From Dichetophora obliterata (Eukaryota > Arthropoda > Insecta > Diptera > Sciomyzidae), in assembly GCA_963920525.1 (NCBI GenBank), contig OY986436.1:90216470-90280469 (forward strand): a stretch of 64,000 nucleotides of DNA. Reading direction: 5' to 3'. Under the pieces are notes generated by a model. It made no database searches. It saw only the letters and a list, made by a program, of their open reading frames with translations, and was not told the DNA's origin. Numbering within the stretch: the stretch's first letter is position 1; each line of letters begins with the position of its first letter. The translations under genes were made by a program, and so were the position numbers. This document shows positions 20,100 through 33,235 of this stretch, in pieces.

Positions 20100-21540
20100 A
20101 TTCATGATTATTAGCGATTTTTCTAACTGTTTCTAACACAATTTAACCGTTCTAGTGAATTCTTAACATCGGAGGTAAGCTCCCGCTCCGAAGTTAACGC
20201 ATTTGAGGCACAGCAAGAGAAGATTGATCGCGCTGCAGCACGGGAAATGGTAGACTGTATTTCTCTGATGCTGGTACCGCAGATATTGGTGCTCTCTTGT
20301 GGCTGGTGGACGCTAAGGTGGCTGGTGTTATTACAGCCATAATGCGCCTGTTGCCTTGTGTGCGCAGTCGAGTAAGAATGATTTTAGAGTGGTTGCTAGA
20401 TGAGCACTAGCTGCTGCCTTTAGAATGGCAGTGTGCACACTTAAGCACGGCGGAGCGAGCACTTTCGGTGCTTACGTTTACGACCTTTAACCTTCTACAT
20501 GCTAACATGCTGTCTCACAGACCGAACACATACTTAAATCTTTCTGTAGGCCAAAGTTGAGCTTATTTAAGTATTTTTTATTTAATGAAATTTTGTAATT
20601 TCCAATAACAACTAATAAGAATTAAATATATAGTCCAAACATATGTTTTTATTGCGAAGAAATTTACATTTTCTGCGCTACGGTCTGATAGACCGATGTT
20701 AGTAACCATGTTATGAAATTCATGTTAGTAACGGAAGGTTAATTCCTTCACTTCGTTGAGCCTTTTAATATACCATCGACCTTAATTTTTATTCCATAAT
20801 CTTAAGTTTATTTTACTTACCCACTGAGGTGTATAGCGTTTTTTAACATTTTTTTTTTATTTTTTCTTTCTTTTAGAAGGTAAAAGAAAGCTCGCAACAC
20901 TAAAGACACGTATACCGTATAGAACAAATTTTTGTTTCGTATTTTTATCTTTTTCAATTGAGCCGGTGCTGCCACCTGATCGAGTTTCAGCCGAACTTGC
21001 GCGATAAAATCACTTGATGTAGTGCGACTTCGGTGAGGGATTTAGTAAAAATTCTGAAGTTGGAGGTGGTTGAGGAGCAAATTGTTCGCCATGTTGGCCA
21101 ATTCCGGCTTAGGCACGCTCACCTCTCCATTTTTATTGGTTGTCACCGACTCAAGCACGTTATTGGCCATTTTAATTATACGAACGTTCTAGAACAACCG
21201 AAGATGCTACATCTGAGCGCTGTGAGACTTGAATAACGTCACTAGATGGCGTTTTTACTAATGCCCAGTTAGAGGAAAAAAAATGAAAATGATTTTAACG
21301 GTTGAGGAGTTGAAATCTCAGCTCAGGTTTGAATTTGAATTCAAATTCAATGGTGAACATGGGAACGAAAAATGCTTTTCCGGCTGAGCCGACGAGAAAA
21401 CTCTTTCGGTTGAGCAGTTCGTCAGCTCGAATTTGAATTCTAATTGGAAATTGCCTGAGCATGGAAACAACTGTCGCCTTAGCTGTCAAAATTGAGGATA
21501 CGTTCTGAAAATGACATTTGTATTAAGGTTGGTTCATAAT
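20100..21540. other. Flank of the hAT-like insertion, no firm gene
   Basis: Around 20130-20310 a stop-free plus-strand stretch (SSRSEVNAFEAQQEKIDRAA and on) is helical and Gln/Glu-rich, with no start or family match. At 21329-21350 there is a 22 bp perfect palindrome centred on GAATTC, echoed at about 21432. Nothing else is supported. Confidence 0.35.
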
Positions 21541-23085
21541 TAACTACGGTTGTTCATACGTCACTCCGACATTTGACAGTCTTTTCTTTTCACCCCCACA
21601 ATTAACATCAGCATCTGACTTCTTATCATGTTGAGAATAATGGTTTTTTATGTTTTTATTTCTTTTTTTCTTTGCTATTTTCATATATAAAATTTTAAGG
21701 TTGAAATATTCGGTGTAGATCTTACAATGGATTATCACATGCTTCAGGTTATTTAATATAAGGTTGCTGAAAGTCACAACCAACGCTACAATCACACAGA
21801 CATTACATGTAGTTACATTTCATCCTACACCCCCATCGCGCCTCAAGTAATCCCTAAAATCTCTTTTGGGTTACTTTGTTTCCTTAGTTTTAAGTAACAA
21901 ATTTTTAGAATTTCTTTTTGTGTGGAATGTGTTTTGCTTCATGAACTTTGCTAAACTTTTCAAGTGATAATCTCTGTCCATTGTCATTCATTTAAAATAT
22001 TAAGTTTAAAGAAAGTTTTCTTGTTTGCCCCATCGGAGTAGGAATGCGAAGGTTGAAAAGCAATGCAAAAATAAAAGACTAATCTACTAGAACAGTTTTA
22101 AATGCGCCTGCAGCAATAATCCAACAAGGACCAAGAACATTTAATGCGAAGTCATAAAAAATGTAAATGCTTAAAACCGTTATTGTACGAACAGAATGGT
22201 TATAGAGGGGTAGTATGCTGTGTTGCCAGATTTTGGGAGAGATCATTCCTGTTTTGTTCATGCATTTTATTAAGTTTTCTCCATTCATTCCTTAACATTT
22301 TCCCCTTTTTTTAAAGTTCAGTGTTTTATTTTAAATAGAAACCATAACAATACAAACTTTAAGCCCGTATGATCAGTGTTTTGTCCAATTTTTATGCATT
22401 GACAATGAAACTAGAGCAGTTGACATAGTGCTAAAGCTAAAATGCAAGAAGTGTGAGTGTATACGCATGTAGTAAGAATTGGAAAAAAAAATGTACGACA
22501 GACAGCATTTTTAATACATTGTTCTTGACGTTTCTATTATTTCGTCACTCGTTAAGTTTCGATCAAATATTAAGTGTCAGAAACAAGCTTGAGTTCTTTC
22601 TTTGGGAGCCAATAAGAAAAGAGAGATAGGATAGTAACGTTGCTGAAATGTAAAAATATTGGCACGATGTATGTTTTCATCCTTTTCCTATAATATATAT
22701 CTGTCTAGCCCACGCGCCACTTGTTTTCAGATTTTGAAATTGGACGAAACAATGAATTATCATACGGGCTGTACTAACATAATTAAAAATACGCCTTATT
22801 AAAAATAGATCGCATTTATTACTTGTACATATACTTGAGTGTAACTGCAAACACTTTCTCTCGATTTCTAATCCTGTGCAATTTTAATTTTACATATGTA
22901 TTCTGGTGTGTAAAATACCATTTACGGTACGGTTGTCTAACCGTTTTCTTATATTAGTTTTATTTAAATTTATGGCAGAAAAAGCTTTCTCAGCGTATGC
23001 ACCGCTATGCGGAAGAGAAAAATGAACGATATCAATTTTTTTAAATTTTTGAGAACATTTCACTTGTATCTGCAAATTTCATATT
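21541..23085. other. AT-rich stretch, nothing seen
   Basis: No coding frame with family features, RNA gene or bounded element is supported in this interval. Confidence 0.4.
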
Positions 23086-23249
23086 TAACCCTAGAACAGG
23101 CCCGTAGATAAGGGGGTTTAGAAGTTAACGCCCCCTTAGGGTCTAGAAAGTATAAAAATCTAATATACTAGCATTAAGGCAACTACAACGCAACAGCGTA
23201 AAAAGTTGCAAACCACTTTAATTTTGAACTGAATTGAGACCTATGCTTT

Positions 23250-23545
23250 CAGACCATAGATAATATAAGGACTTCGGTATAGATTGCGATTTTATGTTCG
23301 GACAGAGTTACGATGGTGCGGCTCTCATGAATGGTACACTACAAGGAGTTCAAGCATATGTAGCGGAAGAAGAACTACAGGATGCTGTTATCAAAGCTTA
23401 AGACATCGCAACCGAACTTCGAAATACCACAATATCGCCTCTCGCATTTCAACTTATAAAAATAATAAAAACTTTTGATTTTCAAATTGCTATTAATGTA
23501 GTCGCAGTTCCAACTAAATACATTTATGATCAAGATTGTCCATTC
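23250..23545 (+). pseudogene. hAT-type (DUF4371/ZMYM-like) transposase fragment
   Basis: The reading FGQSYDGAALMNGTLQGVQA followed by YVAEEELQDAVIKA carries the GxSYDGAxxM motif of the TTF/DUF4371 branch of hAT-derived transposases, where the Asp is part of the catalytic core. A stop follows, then about 40 further codons of weaker similarity up to 23545, where a MITE is inserted. The upstream sequence at 23097 (caggcccgtag) resembles TIRs of this group. A C-terminal hAT fragment lies at 29780-30060 but too far away to join with confidence. It is nonfunctional. Confidence 0.6.
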
Positions 23546-24514
23546 CAGGCCTGTAGCCAGGGTGGGGCAAGGGGGGGGGAGCAGGGGGGCAATGCCCCCT
23601 ACTACAACCGTTTTCCCCCTAGCCAAATCAGACAATGAAAAACTTTAAATTAATAATTAATATGAATTTTGTGTATGTATTTGTTTATTGCTTTAAAATT
23701 AGTTTAGTTTACAATAACAAAAAATATACACATTCACCTTCTTCATGACTTGAATATGTATATGAAATTTGTTCAACAAAACATTTCAGATAAATTGTTA
23801 CAATTTTTCAAATTTCTACTGGGTCGCCAATATTTGCTACCAAAAAATAAGACTTGAATTTTTATAATTTTTTAGCCCACATCAATAGGAACTTTCTAGA
23901 AATGATAAGCAAGTTGTGCACTAATTTGATGCAGATACAAAAAGAATATATTTTAAATTAAATGTTTTTAATTTTAAAATTTTTTTTTAATGCATGATGA
24001 ATGTTTATTAATTTTAAAATAAGAAAAAACTGCAAATCTTAATTCTAGCAAAAATGTAAACAAGCAAAAGATTTAAATCAAAACATGCTTGTTTGTTCTT
24101 AATATATACATCTGAATAAAAAATTTGCATCAATTTGATGCAAGCGACGGATGCGGGTTAATTCAATTTTTTTATTTGTCTTACTTAAAAAATGTCTTAT
24201 ACATATACTAGCCCCTTTCGCTACTCTTTCTTATATTGCTAGCCAGTTTAAATAAATCATATATTTTTAGCTTCATTTCATTACAAAGTCCAGAATTAAT
24301 TTTTATATTATTTTTTATGTATTAATATCGTGTATAAAAAGAACTATACAACCATGTAAATATTATAAAATTAGTTTTTTTTTTAATAAATATTTGTAAT
24401 GTATTCATTTAACACGTTAAAGAATTGTCTTTTTTATTTAAATGAAAAAACAAAAAATTGCTCCCCCAAGTTTCATGCCTGCCCCCTCGTCTTCTTGGTC
24501 TGGCTACAGGCCTG
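23546..24514. mobile_element. hAT MITE family, copy 1, 969 bp
   Basis: The TIR is caggcctgtagccag at both ends, followed by G-rich and C-rich subterminal tracts. It has a perfect 8 bp duplication, gtccattc (23538-23545 and 24515-24522). It inserted in the hAT fragment on its left. The second copy is at 32059-32981. The TIR resembles that of the TTF-type hAT pseudogene at 60698, its likely source type. No coding capacity is seen. Confidence 0.95.
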
Positions 24515-24522
24515 GTCCATTC

Positions 24523-27170
24523 ACATTCTTTGTTGTTTTTTCTGAAATATTAATAACTAGAACAGAAAAATGTAATAAGCGTATCACGGCACTAGTTAAG
24601 TAACGTCAATTGAAATGTTTAACAGTTATATTTCACTTTGGCTATGTAGTAAAGTTGCTATTTTAAACTATTTAAAATGACCTTATTTTATCATTTTTTT
24701 TTAAGACGAAAACCAGAAATATTTTTTAAAATTACTGAAATCATTTAAAATGCTAAATATAGTTTTTTTAAATTTCTTATGATTTTTTTATTTTTGTGTT
24801 TGAAATGCCCAAGCACATCCACTTCGAGGATTTTTGAAAAAACATCAAGTTTCAACAGCTATAACTTTTTGATCCGAGTTTTGTTTTTTGTAATTTTTTT
24901 TTTTCACAAAATAGCTCAAGACTATGCTATAGCACCCCATAGCATTCCGTTTTTTTTTATTAATTTTGCATTTTCGTATTTTTGGGGATTCTGGGATTTT
25001 GGTGTCTGTTCAAAGGAGCTTATTTCGACATTGTATGAAGTTGAAGAAAACTGAAAAAAACTTGTTTTTGCTGTGCTTACAATTCTGAGACCAACAGCTA
25101 ATCATGGATATAAAAATTTTAATGGTTTCACAGTTATAGAGAATTCTAACTTAAAAATATGTCTTTATGTGCAGTCACTGAAGAAATAGGCATTTTTGAT
25201 AAGGCTTTTAAGCATTTTATAAAATGAACACAAGAATAAAATATACATAAGAATTTTTCACAGAAATAATTATTTCACTAAACACGTAAGTGCCTTATGT
25301 CAGGCTCAATACGTTCATATTCTTCGTCGGTTTCTCATTGTAGTAATGAGGATTCTTTGAGGACTTTCATTCATTGAATAATTAGTTTCTTACCTAAAAG
25401 GGAACTTGTGATTGAGTCTTTAAAAAAAATTTGATAAGACCGTTTGATTAAACATTGTACAGAAACTAAAGTCTTGTATGGAAATTAGTCCCTTTTGTTC
25501 AAATATCTTTAAAAGCAATTTTTCAGTATGCTCTTTTTCAGTATTTAGGCTCTTTTGAACAGAAAGATAAACTTTTATGCACAAAATATAAAAAAAAAAT
25601 TTATGAATATCGTAATTTTTTTTTTGTGCATATGATAGGAATTAATATTTGAAGTGCTAAGCCATAGTAAAAACAGCTTTTTCAAAAATAGGAACTATTG
25701 AACAGACACTCCTCATTATTATTAAGTGTTGTTTCAGAAAATATTTCAACAAAATTTCATAGCAATTTCTCAAATTTGGATTTTTGCAATTTTTTTTTAT
25801 TGAAACAAGAAATAAAATAACATTTTTCGAAAAGTAAAATATCGCAACTCTGGTACTTTTAATCCGAATTTTATGTTTGTTTACTCATTTTAAAGAACAA
25901 TTACATTAAAAACTAAATGCATAACAGTTTGCTTAAAAAAATTTACTTCAAGAGACGTTTTGAACTCTTGAAAAACGCTTCTCCATTTATTGGTCCCTTA
26001 AGCTAGTTTTAAAAGTTTATCAATCGGCACGAAACATTATAGATTTCGTTTTTATATCAAATCGACTATTTTTAGTCTATGGCGTCAACAATTTGGTGTA
26101 CGGGGAGCAAACATTTAATATACACATAATAATACCTTTTGATTTATCGATATCAAAATCTCCCAATATTTTTTTTAATCAAAAAAAAGGGGTAGATATC
26201 TTCCCCAGGCAAAATTTGAAATACGAATCTAAGTTAGTCAGTGACATTATCGACTGACGACCTATACCATAATTAATTTCAAGGTACTAACAATATGGCG
26301 TGATCGGGAGACTCTTTTGTTTCTTGTTTACTGTGACGGAGTTGAAGGACTTGGTATCTACCCCGGTTTGTAGTTCCCGTTGGTGTTTCTTGTATTCTAA
26401 CCGTATTATTCACGTATTATAACCTTATTTTAAGATAAAACATTGGATAAACAATTTTCGCTGATGATTTTCATATTTAAAGTATCCATGCATTGGGATT
26501 GGGTATCCCAGTGTTGAATCGCCATAAAGCCGATTGTGGCGCCATTGAATAAGTAAAACGTAACTTTACTTTTCATGCACTTACAATTCATGCACTTTAG
26601 AGTCAGATTACTGCTTTTAGAACGATTTTACGAAGAAGAAACCCGTGTGGTAAATATTTACCCCGGTTTATAGTTTACAGGTAAAAAAAGGTGTTGTAAT
26701 TCTAGGGTTAGAACATGATGTAAAAATTTTTGCACATCTTGTGTAATTAAATTTAATAAATCAATATTCTAAGTCGATATATATTCAGATTTTTTAAATA
26801 AATAGGAACACAATGGAGTTAATAAAGTAAAGTTTTGATTTTCAAAACGAGAGGATCCACAAATGTGAAAAGTCTTAATGCTCCACCTTCGTCCCAGAAA
26901 ATAAATCGGTTAAAAGTTCTCAGTTTTATTGACCCATTTTCCATAGTTTGCCAAGCAAATAAATCAAATGACGCTGAACAGAGAACATATTACTTTTGAG
27001 TTTACAGCTGATGACCATCCAAATGAATTTAAATTAAACACACATGCTAATTTAAATAGTAATAAAATTAAATTAAAACTCAAGATGACTCAGATAATTT
27101 TAAAATGTATTTAAATACAAGATGATAAAAAAATTCATAACAAAATTTGTCAACCTCATTTTCCCCGTTT
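24523..27170. other. Long AT-rich stretch, no gene
   Basis: No coding frame is supported in about 2.6 kb. Poly-T tracts and short hairpins (for example gactatttttagtc near 26065) occur. Near 26702 ttctagggtta mirrors taaccctagaa at 23086, which could be the two ends of a piggyBac-like nonautonomous element (TTAA at the left, TTAG at the right), but only about 10 bp match. Confidence 0.35.
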
Positions 27171-27174
27171 TTTA

Positions 27175-29648
27175 CCCTTCGTGGGACCCTAAGTAAATTA
27201 TACGTCAAAGGTCCTTAAGGTCCGCTGGGACATAATATGAAAATTGCCTGTAAAATGCACTAAAAATGATTGAACACGGGAAAATTTTGGTTTTAAATTA
27301 AATATTAATTATTTTTATTGAGATATAGTCTTAATCTAATATTATTTTATTGTTCTGCTCGCTGAATCCTGGACGTTTTGCACGGCATGCAACATGTGCA
27401 TCTGCTCTGAATGCTCCATACAAACAAACTTCCTGCAATCGCAGCATTCAAATCTTGTTTTACGTTACATGTTGTTGTGTTGTTGACATAAATAGCAAGT
27501 TTTCCGTTGATCCCTGTGTTGGATTAGTGGTGCTTCGCTTGTAATGCTCTCTTCTAGTGGTATGACGTTGTAGTCCATCATAGCTCTCTTGATATGGGGG
27601 TAGCGGGTTATACGATTATTGAGCGCCCTTTCTTCGATTTCGGGAGTAGCCAACTGCTGAACTAATTTGTATAAGAACGACCGCCTCCTGTCGCTTTTCT
27701 GGATCGGATTGAGGTCATTATAGGCAATAAATGACGCCAATGCAGCAACGTCCACAATATTATAAAACATGGCCAGTGGCCAGCGTTTAGTACCTCTTTT
27801 ACACGTGTATGTGCCTTGCATTTGGTCCATCGTGTCCACTCCAGCTTTATTTTTGTTGTAATCCACAATGGCCATTGGTTTTTTATGTGCTCCTTCGACG
27901 GCGTTTGTATAATGTGCTGTTGAAATGAGTACCACTGCTTTATTTTTCTTCGGCACATACGAGCATAGCGCAACGTTGTTGTCATGGTAGCCGAACAATG
28001 TACTATCAATTGGGCGATTACGATTCTTCCTAAACTCACTGGGAATACAAGCTTTATTTGTGCGTAAGGTACCAACATATGCTGTTCTTTGGGTAATCAA
28101 GTTTTCAGCCAATTCAAGAGACGAAAAGAAGTTGTCTGCATACACAATGCGGCCAGTAAATAAGTATTTCTGCGCGAGCTTCATTGTCACTTTGTAGCCC
28201 AGCTGGGTTTCACGCTCCTGTCCTGGTTCTTTTCCAGAGTATATGATACCTTTGAGCGGATATTTGGTTTTTGCATCACATATCCACCACACCTTTATTC
28301 CATATTTTGCAGGCTTTGATGGAATGTACTGTGTAAATGATGTCCGTCCTCTATATGGAAACAGTTGTTCATCTACTGTTAGAGCATCATGTGGTTCGTA
28401 CCGACTTGCCAAATTAGCTTGCAGCATGAGCCAAATATCATCAATTGCTGCCGTTTTGCTGCTCTGTGACCTTTCCATGCGTGTGTTCACGTTGTCAAAT
28501 CGTATGTACCTCAATAGCAGTTTGAATATTTTGAATGACATTACAGCTCTGAAGATTGGTGGATGATTTGTATCAAACAGGCAGTAAGCTGGTTCATTGT
28601 TTGACTTATATAGGCCAGAAGCTATAAGCATTGCCAGGAACGCATCAAACTCCTTGGGTGTCAGTGGTTGCCATTCTTTGGGTCGTGTTGGATTAGCTTC
28701 ATTCCACGCTTCAATAGTTTGTTTGGCTTTTCGGTTAGTTTCTCTTACGATTATGTGTGACATTTCCTCGGTAAAAATTGTTTTGAATATGCTCAATGGA
28801 TCATCCGAAGTCATTATTGGTCCTATTCCTCTACTTCTCATGGTGAAGATATTGTGCGATCTTACACGTGAAGTTGGTGGCGGCGCTTTCTTTCATTTCA
28901 TACCATTTTTGCCAATATAATAGTCATCTGAAGTTGTTTCTTGATTTGGCGGCGTTTCATCATCATCGTCACTTGTATCTTCGTCCCAGTATTCAATAGT
29001 GGCTCCACTTTCGCAATCAGAGGCTTCTTCATTTATTTGGAACGATGGATCACTTATTTCATCATCGAAATCACAACTTTGTTCATTTAGTATTTCATTT
29101 ATATTGATATTTGCTTCGCACATTTTTCTTTAGCTCAATTCAATTCAAAAGTTAGTACACAACTGTTGAATATTCTTGAAGCAACTGGTTTATATACCTT
29201 TTTTTCCCCAACATTCAGGTAGGCACCCAGGTATAAGACAAATGCATCAGGGATGAACAAAGCAATAAAATAAGCAAACTTATACCTCCCCCTGCTCATT
29301 TCTTGGAAAACCCAATTAGCAAAAATATTTATTTTACCTTGAAACTAAACGCAGCTGCAATTTTGAGCCATAAAATAATGAATTCCACGAAGTAATACCG
29401 TTAATTTGCTTAATTTTCATACTATGTCCCAGGGGACTTTAGGGACCTTTCTCGTAGGCAGTAAAAGTAAATCCTTAGATCTCGGTAACCACTGGTCCGA
29501 TTTTAATGATCGAACCCGTAAAAGACGCAGAACTAAATGTTCCAGGAATACATGGTAACTTTGGGAGGGGGTCGTAGTGGCCAAAATAGGAGTAATTTGC
29601 GATTCAAAATCGAAAAAGTCCCTACGGACCTTAGGGTCCCACGAAGGA
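27175..29648 (-). mobile_element. piggyBac-type element, 2474 bp
   Basis: The TIR cccttcgtgggaccctaag (left) pairs with tccttcgtgggaccctaag (reverse complement of the right). The flanks are TTTA (27171-27174) and TTAA (29649-29652), i.e. the TTAA duplication with one change. Subterminal inverted copies (ggtccttaaggtccgctggg near 27211; mirrored near 29430) are as in piggyBac. The length matches the archetypal piggyBac almost exactly. It carries one transposase frame with two stops. Confidence 0.92.
27342..29123 (-). pseudogene. piggyBac transposase, 593 codons, two nonsense codons
   Basis: A single minus-strand frame runs from ATG at 29123 to TAA at 27344-27342, the length of piggyBac transposases. 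It has an acidic N-terminus (many Asp/Glu, residues 1-75) and the DDE_Tnp_1_7 catalytic domain with LTVDEQLFPYRG (Asp about 251), YADNFFSS (Asp about 330) and NKAGVDTMDQ (Asp about 430 and 433). The C-terminal Cys-rich zinc domain starts with CYLCQQH and continues FECCDCRKFVCMEHSE. Premature TGA at codon 77 (28895-28893), probably from Trp, and TAA at 27467-27465 inside the Cys-rich domain are the only breaks; no frameshift is needed. All catalytic residues are intact. It is a recent, barely dead copy. Confidence 0.93.
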
Positions 29649-29652
29649 TTAA

Positions 29653-30062
29653 GAGTGCCATTCCCTTTTTCCCTTTTGGGTTGAAAATTCCGGCAAAACA
29701 GGAAAAATTCCCTTTTCTGGCAACACAAATGATACAAATACACAAAACATGTGTTCTTATGGTAAAATCGTTTGTTGGATTCATTTCAATTGAAACAGAG
29801 TTTGAAGTATTCTATGATCTATGCGAAGGCGTAGAAACTCTATCGGGTACAGCTTTTATTTCAGAATGCAAAAAAAATTCCTTCCAGCAGTTACAAATGT
29901 CTCGTTTGCTGTGCACAGTGCCTGTTACTGTTGCAGGAAATGAGAGAATGTTCAACAAATCAAAATTAGTTAAAAATTATTTAAGAACCAGAACAGAACG
30001 GAAAAGGACATAGTTGATGTATGGCTTAAAAAAAGAGGAATTAATATTGAAATGTTATATTT
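29653..30062 (+). pseudogene. hAT dimerization-region fragment
   Basis: The plus-strand frame contains TVPVTVAGNERMFNKSKLVK and NYLRTRTERKR, matching the C-terminal hAT dimerization motif (VxxASxERxFSxLKxIKxYLR). Upstream (about 29790-29870) is EVFYDLCEGVETLSGTAFIS. After the stop at 30010 a neighbouring reading gives LKKRGINIEMLYL, so the end is frayed. The piggyBac at 27175-29648 lies directly on its left and may have inserted into this hAT. No catalytic residues are in this part. Confidence 0.6.
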
Positions 30063-30816
30063 AAAAATTAAGTTTTTATTTAAAACTCAATTTTTTTTTA
30101 TAATTAATTAAAAAAATTAAAAGAAAAAGAGTTAAAGAACTTGTAGAGCTCTGTTTATTTTTTCGCACATATAAATTATGAATTAATAAAGCAAAAACGA
30201 AAATAAATTTTTTAATGCTAATTCAATAATGTTGAAATGTAGCGAACGATATGAAAACTGTCTTTAAGGATCTTTTTCACTTGAATACAAAATTTAGATT
30301 TTTTGGTTTACATGAAAGTGTAACTATATGTAGGTAGAATACGTGTCAACAATTTCAGGATTTCTTAAAACGAGCCAAAAATGAACGAAAAAGTCCGTGT
30401 AAGCTGAAACTGTTTTGCATTATAGTTATTATTGCAAAATCTCTAAGACCATCATGTATTAAAACTTAAAACTCGAATTTTTAGACCGTTTGAAATGTAA
30501 AAAATATGGTAATTTTTCAATTTTTTTTTTCAAAATGGCGCTAAAAACTTGTATGACGTTTAAGTGGCTGATTTTAAGTAATCTTATATTTTCAAGTATT
30601 ATCGTTTAGATGAATTAAAAAAATTTTCAGTTATCTTAAACAGTTTTGGATTCGAAAAATGAGGTCCAAATTTTGAAAAGCTTAAAAAGGCAGATCAAAG
30701 GCCAAACCAAAAAAAAAAATTCAAAACATGCTTAATTAGATGTAATTTAATGTACACAAGTTTTTTTTTATCATTTAAAAAAGTTTTTACAAAAAAAAAA
30801 ATTACAAAGTGTCTTT
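30063..30816. other. AT-rich, nothing seen
   Basis: No gene, repeat boundary or RNA gene supported. Confidence 0.4.
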
Positions 30817-31121
30817 CTAAGGCCCAACCAAATAGACAAAACGAGACGATAGCAACTTGACGAACGTCTGCACTCGTTACTGATGTTTACGGATCTAACC
30901 CAAAATGAAACGATTTGCGAAAATAAAATAAAAACGCACTCTGCACAGCTGTTGTTGACGAGTTGCAACGCTAGCAGTTCGGACGGAATAATACGTCTTG
31001 TCAAACTGTTTCGTTCAGTTACGTTTGCTCATTATGGGTAACTACCTGAAAAAGTATTAAACACAACACTTACGTTTTTACTCGTTACGGAACAAATCGT
31101 CTATTTTGGTTGGGCCTTTAG
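30817..31121. mobile_element. MITE, about 305 bp
   Basis: The TIR ctaaggcccaaccaaatag (left) pairs with ctaaaggcccaaccaaaatag (reverse complement of the right), followed on each side by ac and by (a/t)cgt-rich sequence. The exact duplication is unclear. The interior is noncoding. Confidence 0.75.
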
Positions 31122-31875
31122 CTGTTCAAATGGTAAAGACCCCTTAGAATTTATTTATATTGATCTATCCGTTCGATCTAGTAACTTTAGTTAATTCAGC
31201 TATGTTGCATATAAAAAAAGTCGGGACTTAATGGTATCCAGTCGGCCGAAATACCTTGCTATCCCCCAAATCAAAATGGCCTCGGTACGCCCCTGGTGTC
31301 ACACATATAAGTATTTAGAGTTTGAACTTCAGATTATAGTCCGAGAGGCAGCGTTGAAACTTTTTCAAGGTTTTCTGAAACAATAATTTTTATATAAATT
31401 GTTTGTTTAAGTATAATAAATAATCAAAACAAGAATCAGCTGCTAGCGTCTTACTGGAGCTGGCCGTGGGCAAATGTTTACTATGTAGAAAAATAATTAA
31501 AAAAAAGTATTTCTGAAGTCTTCAAAATTCGTGGAGTTACTGTTAGAATAGTTAAGTTTGAAAAAATAACAGTCAGCTGCATAAAAAATTCGGTATTAAT
31601 CGTCAGCTATCTTTACGAACCGGTAAAAAAAAATGAAGGTAAAAAGTATTTCTGAAGTCACGAAACTGCTATGGCGTATTTATATTTAACACCTTCGAAA
31701 GGATAAAGAAAATAACCAACTGTACTTCTAATGATGCTAAGGCCGTCAGCTGGGGGTAAAAGAGTTTTGTTTTTTTAAAGCAGGCCTAGTTCACCGGCCG
31801 ATATTTTAATTTTCAGGTATATATTAATTTGCCTTAAAAACGTCAACTTTATAAGTGTTCGAAATGTCGAATTGA
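31122..31875. other. AT-rich flank, no gene
   Basis: Near 31272-31291 the sequence ggcctcggtacgcccctg has the look of a right-end TIR of a TTF-type hAT (reverse complement caggggcgtaccgaggcc), but no partner end could be proved. No coding frame is supported. Confidence 0.35.
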
Positions 31876-33235
31876 GTGTTCACACGTCTGTCAAAAGATT
31901 GAATCAATCAAAATTTGTTGTTGCTTTCCTATGTTAAAAAAATGAACTCTCTGCGAGAGCGAAAATGAATTTCAAACTCTTCATCGAATCCGTCAAAATT
32001 TTGATTGAGCTCCAGTCCTGCATCAATCAGTCAAAGGGTTGCATTTTTTACTTGTCTGCAGGCCTGTAGCCAGGGTGGGGCCAGGGATGCAATGTCCCCC
32101 TACTACAGCCGTTGGCCCCCTGGCCAAATCAGACAATAAAAAACTTTAAATGAATAATTAATATGCATTTTGTATATATATTTGTTTATTGCTTTAAAAT
32201 TAGTTTAGTTAAAAATAACAAAAAATATACATATTCACCTTATTCATGACTTGAATATGTATATGAAATTTGTTTAACAAAACATTTCAGACAAATTGTT
32301 ACAATGTTTCAAATTTCTACTGGGTCGCCAACATTCGCTACCAAAAAATAAGATTTAAATTTTAATATTTTTTTAAACCGCATCCATAGGAACTTTCTAG
32401 AAATTAAAAGCACGTTGTGCACCAATTTGATGCAGATACAAAAAGAATATATAATTCATTGAAATGTTTTTAATTTTTATTTTTTTTTATGCATTATGAA
32501 TGTTTATTAATTTTAAAATAAGAAAAAACTGCAAATCTTAATTCTAGCAAAAATTTAAAGAAGCAAAAGATTTAAATCAAAACATGCATGTTTGTTCTTA
32601 ATACATAAATCTGAATAAAAAATTTGCATCAATTTGATGCAAACGACGGATGCGGGTTAATTCAATTTTTTTATTTGTTTTACTTAAAAAATGTCTTATA
32701 CATATCTTAGTCCATTTCGCTACTCTTTCTTATATTTCTAACCACTTTAAATAAATGTTGTATTTTTACTTCATTTCATTACAAAGTCCTGAATTAATTA
32801 TTTTATTATTTTACATATCCATGTAAATATTATAAAATCAACTTTTTTTTAATAAATATGTGTAATGTATTCTTTTCGCACGTTAAAAAATTGTTTTTTT
32901 TTTATTTAAATGAAAAACAAAAAATTGCCCCCCAAATATTCATGCCTGCCCCTCTGTCTTTTTGGTCTGGCTACAGGCCTGGTTGTATGTTGTTTACTAG
33001 CAAATTATTTCTAAAAAAATACTTATTTGAACACAAAAGCAGTTTTTTTAAGAAAAAAAAAAGGAAGAGTGGACAGAAAGTAGGCAAAAAAGTAGGCAGA
33101 AGAGTAACAAATGCCTGCATCGGTACTTAAATCAAAAAATCATTTGTGAGCAGAAATAAATCAAAAATTTTAGAATGAGTAAAAGAGAGTAAAAAATCGG
33201 GATATTCTTCAATCATTTGGCAGACGTGTGAACAC
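31876..33235. mobile_element. Inverted-repeat element containing a hAT MITE
   Basis: The left end gtgttcacacgtctgtcaaa pairs with gtgttcacacgtctgccaaa (reverse complement of the right), followed by agattgaa/tgattgaa. It is noncoding. The hAT MITE at 32059-32981 is nested within it, leaving a host element of about 430 bp before insertion. No clean duplication was found. Confidence 0.75.
32059..32981. mobile_element. hAT MITE family, copy 2, 923 bp
   Basis: Same TIR and interior as 23546-24514, including shared tracts such as atttgcatcaatttgatgca. The flanking 8-mers cttgtctg and gttgtatg match at 6 of 8, so this is an older insertion than copy 1 or its TSD has diverged. Confidence 0.85.

Noticed and set aside
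23086..26712. piggyBac-like nonautonomous element with taaccctagaa ends
   Set aside because: Only about 10 bp of inverted match, imperfect TTAA on the right and no subterminal repeats; chance is likely in AT-rich DNA.
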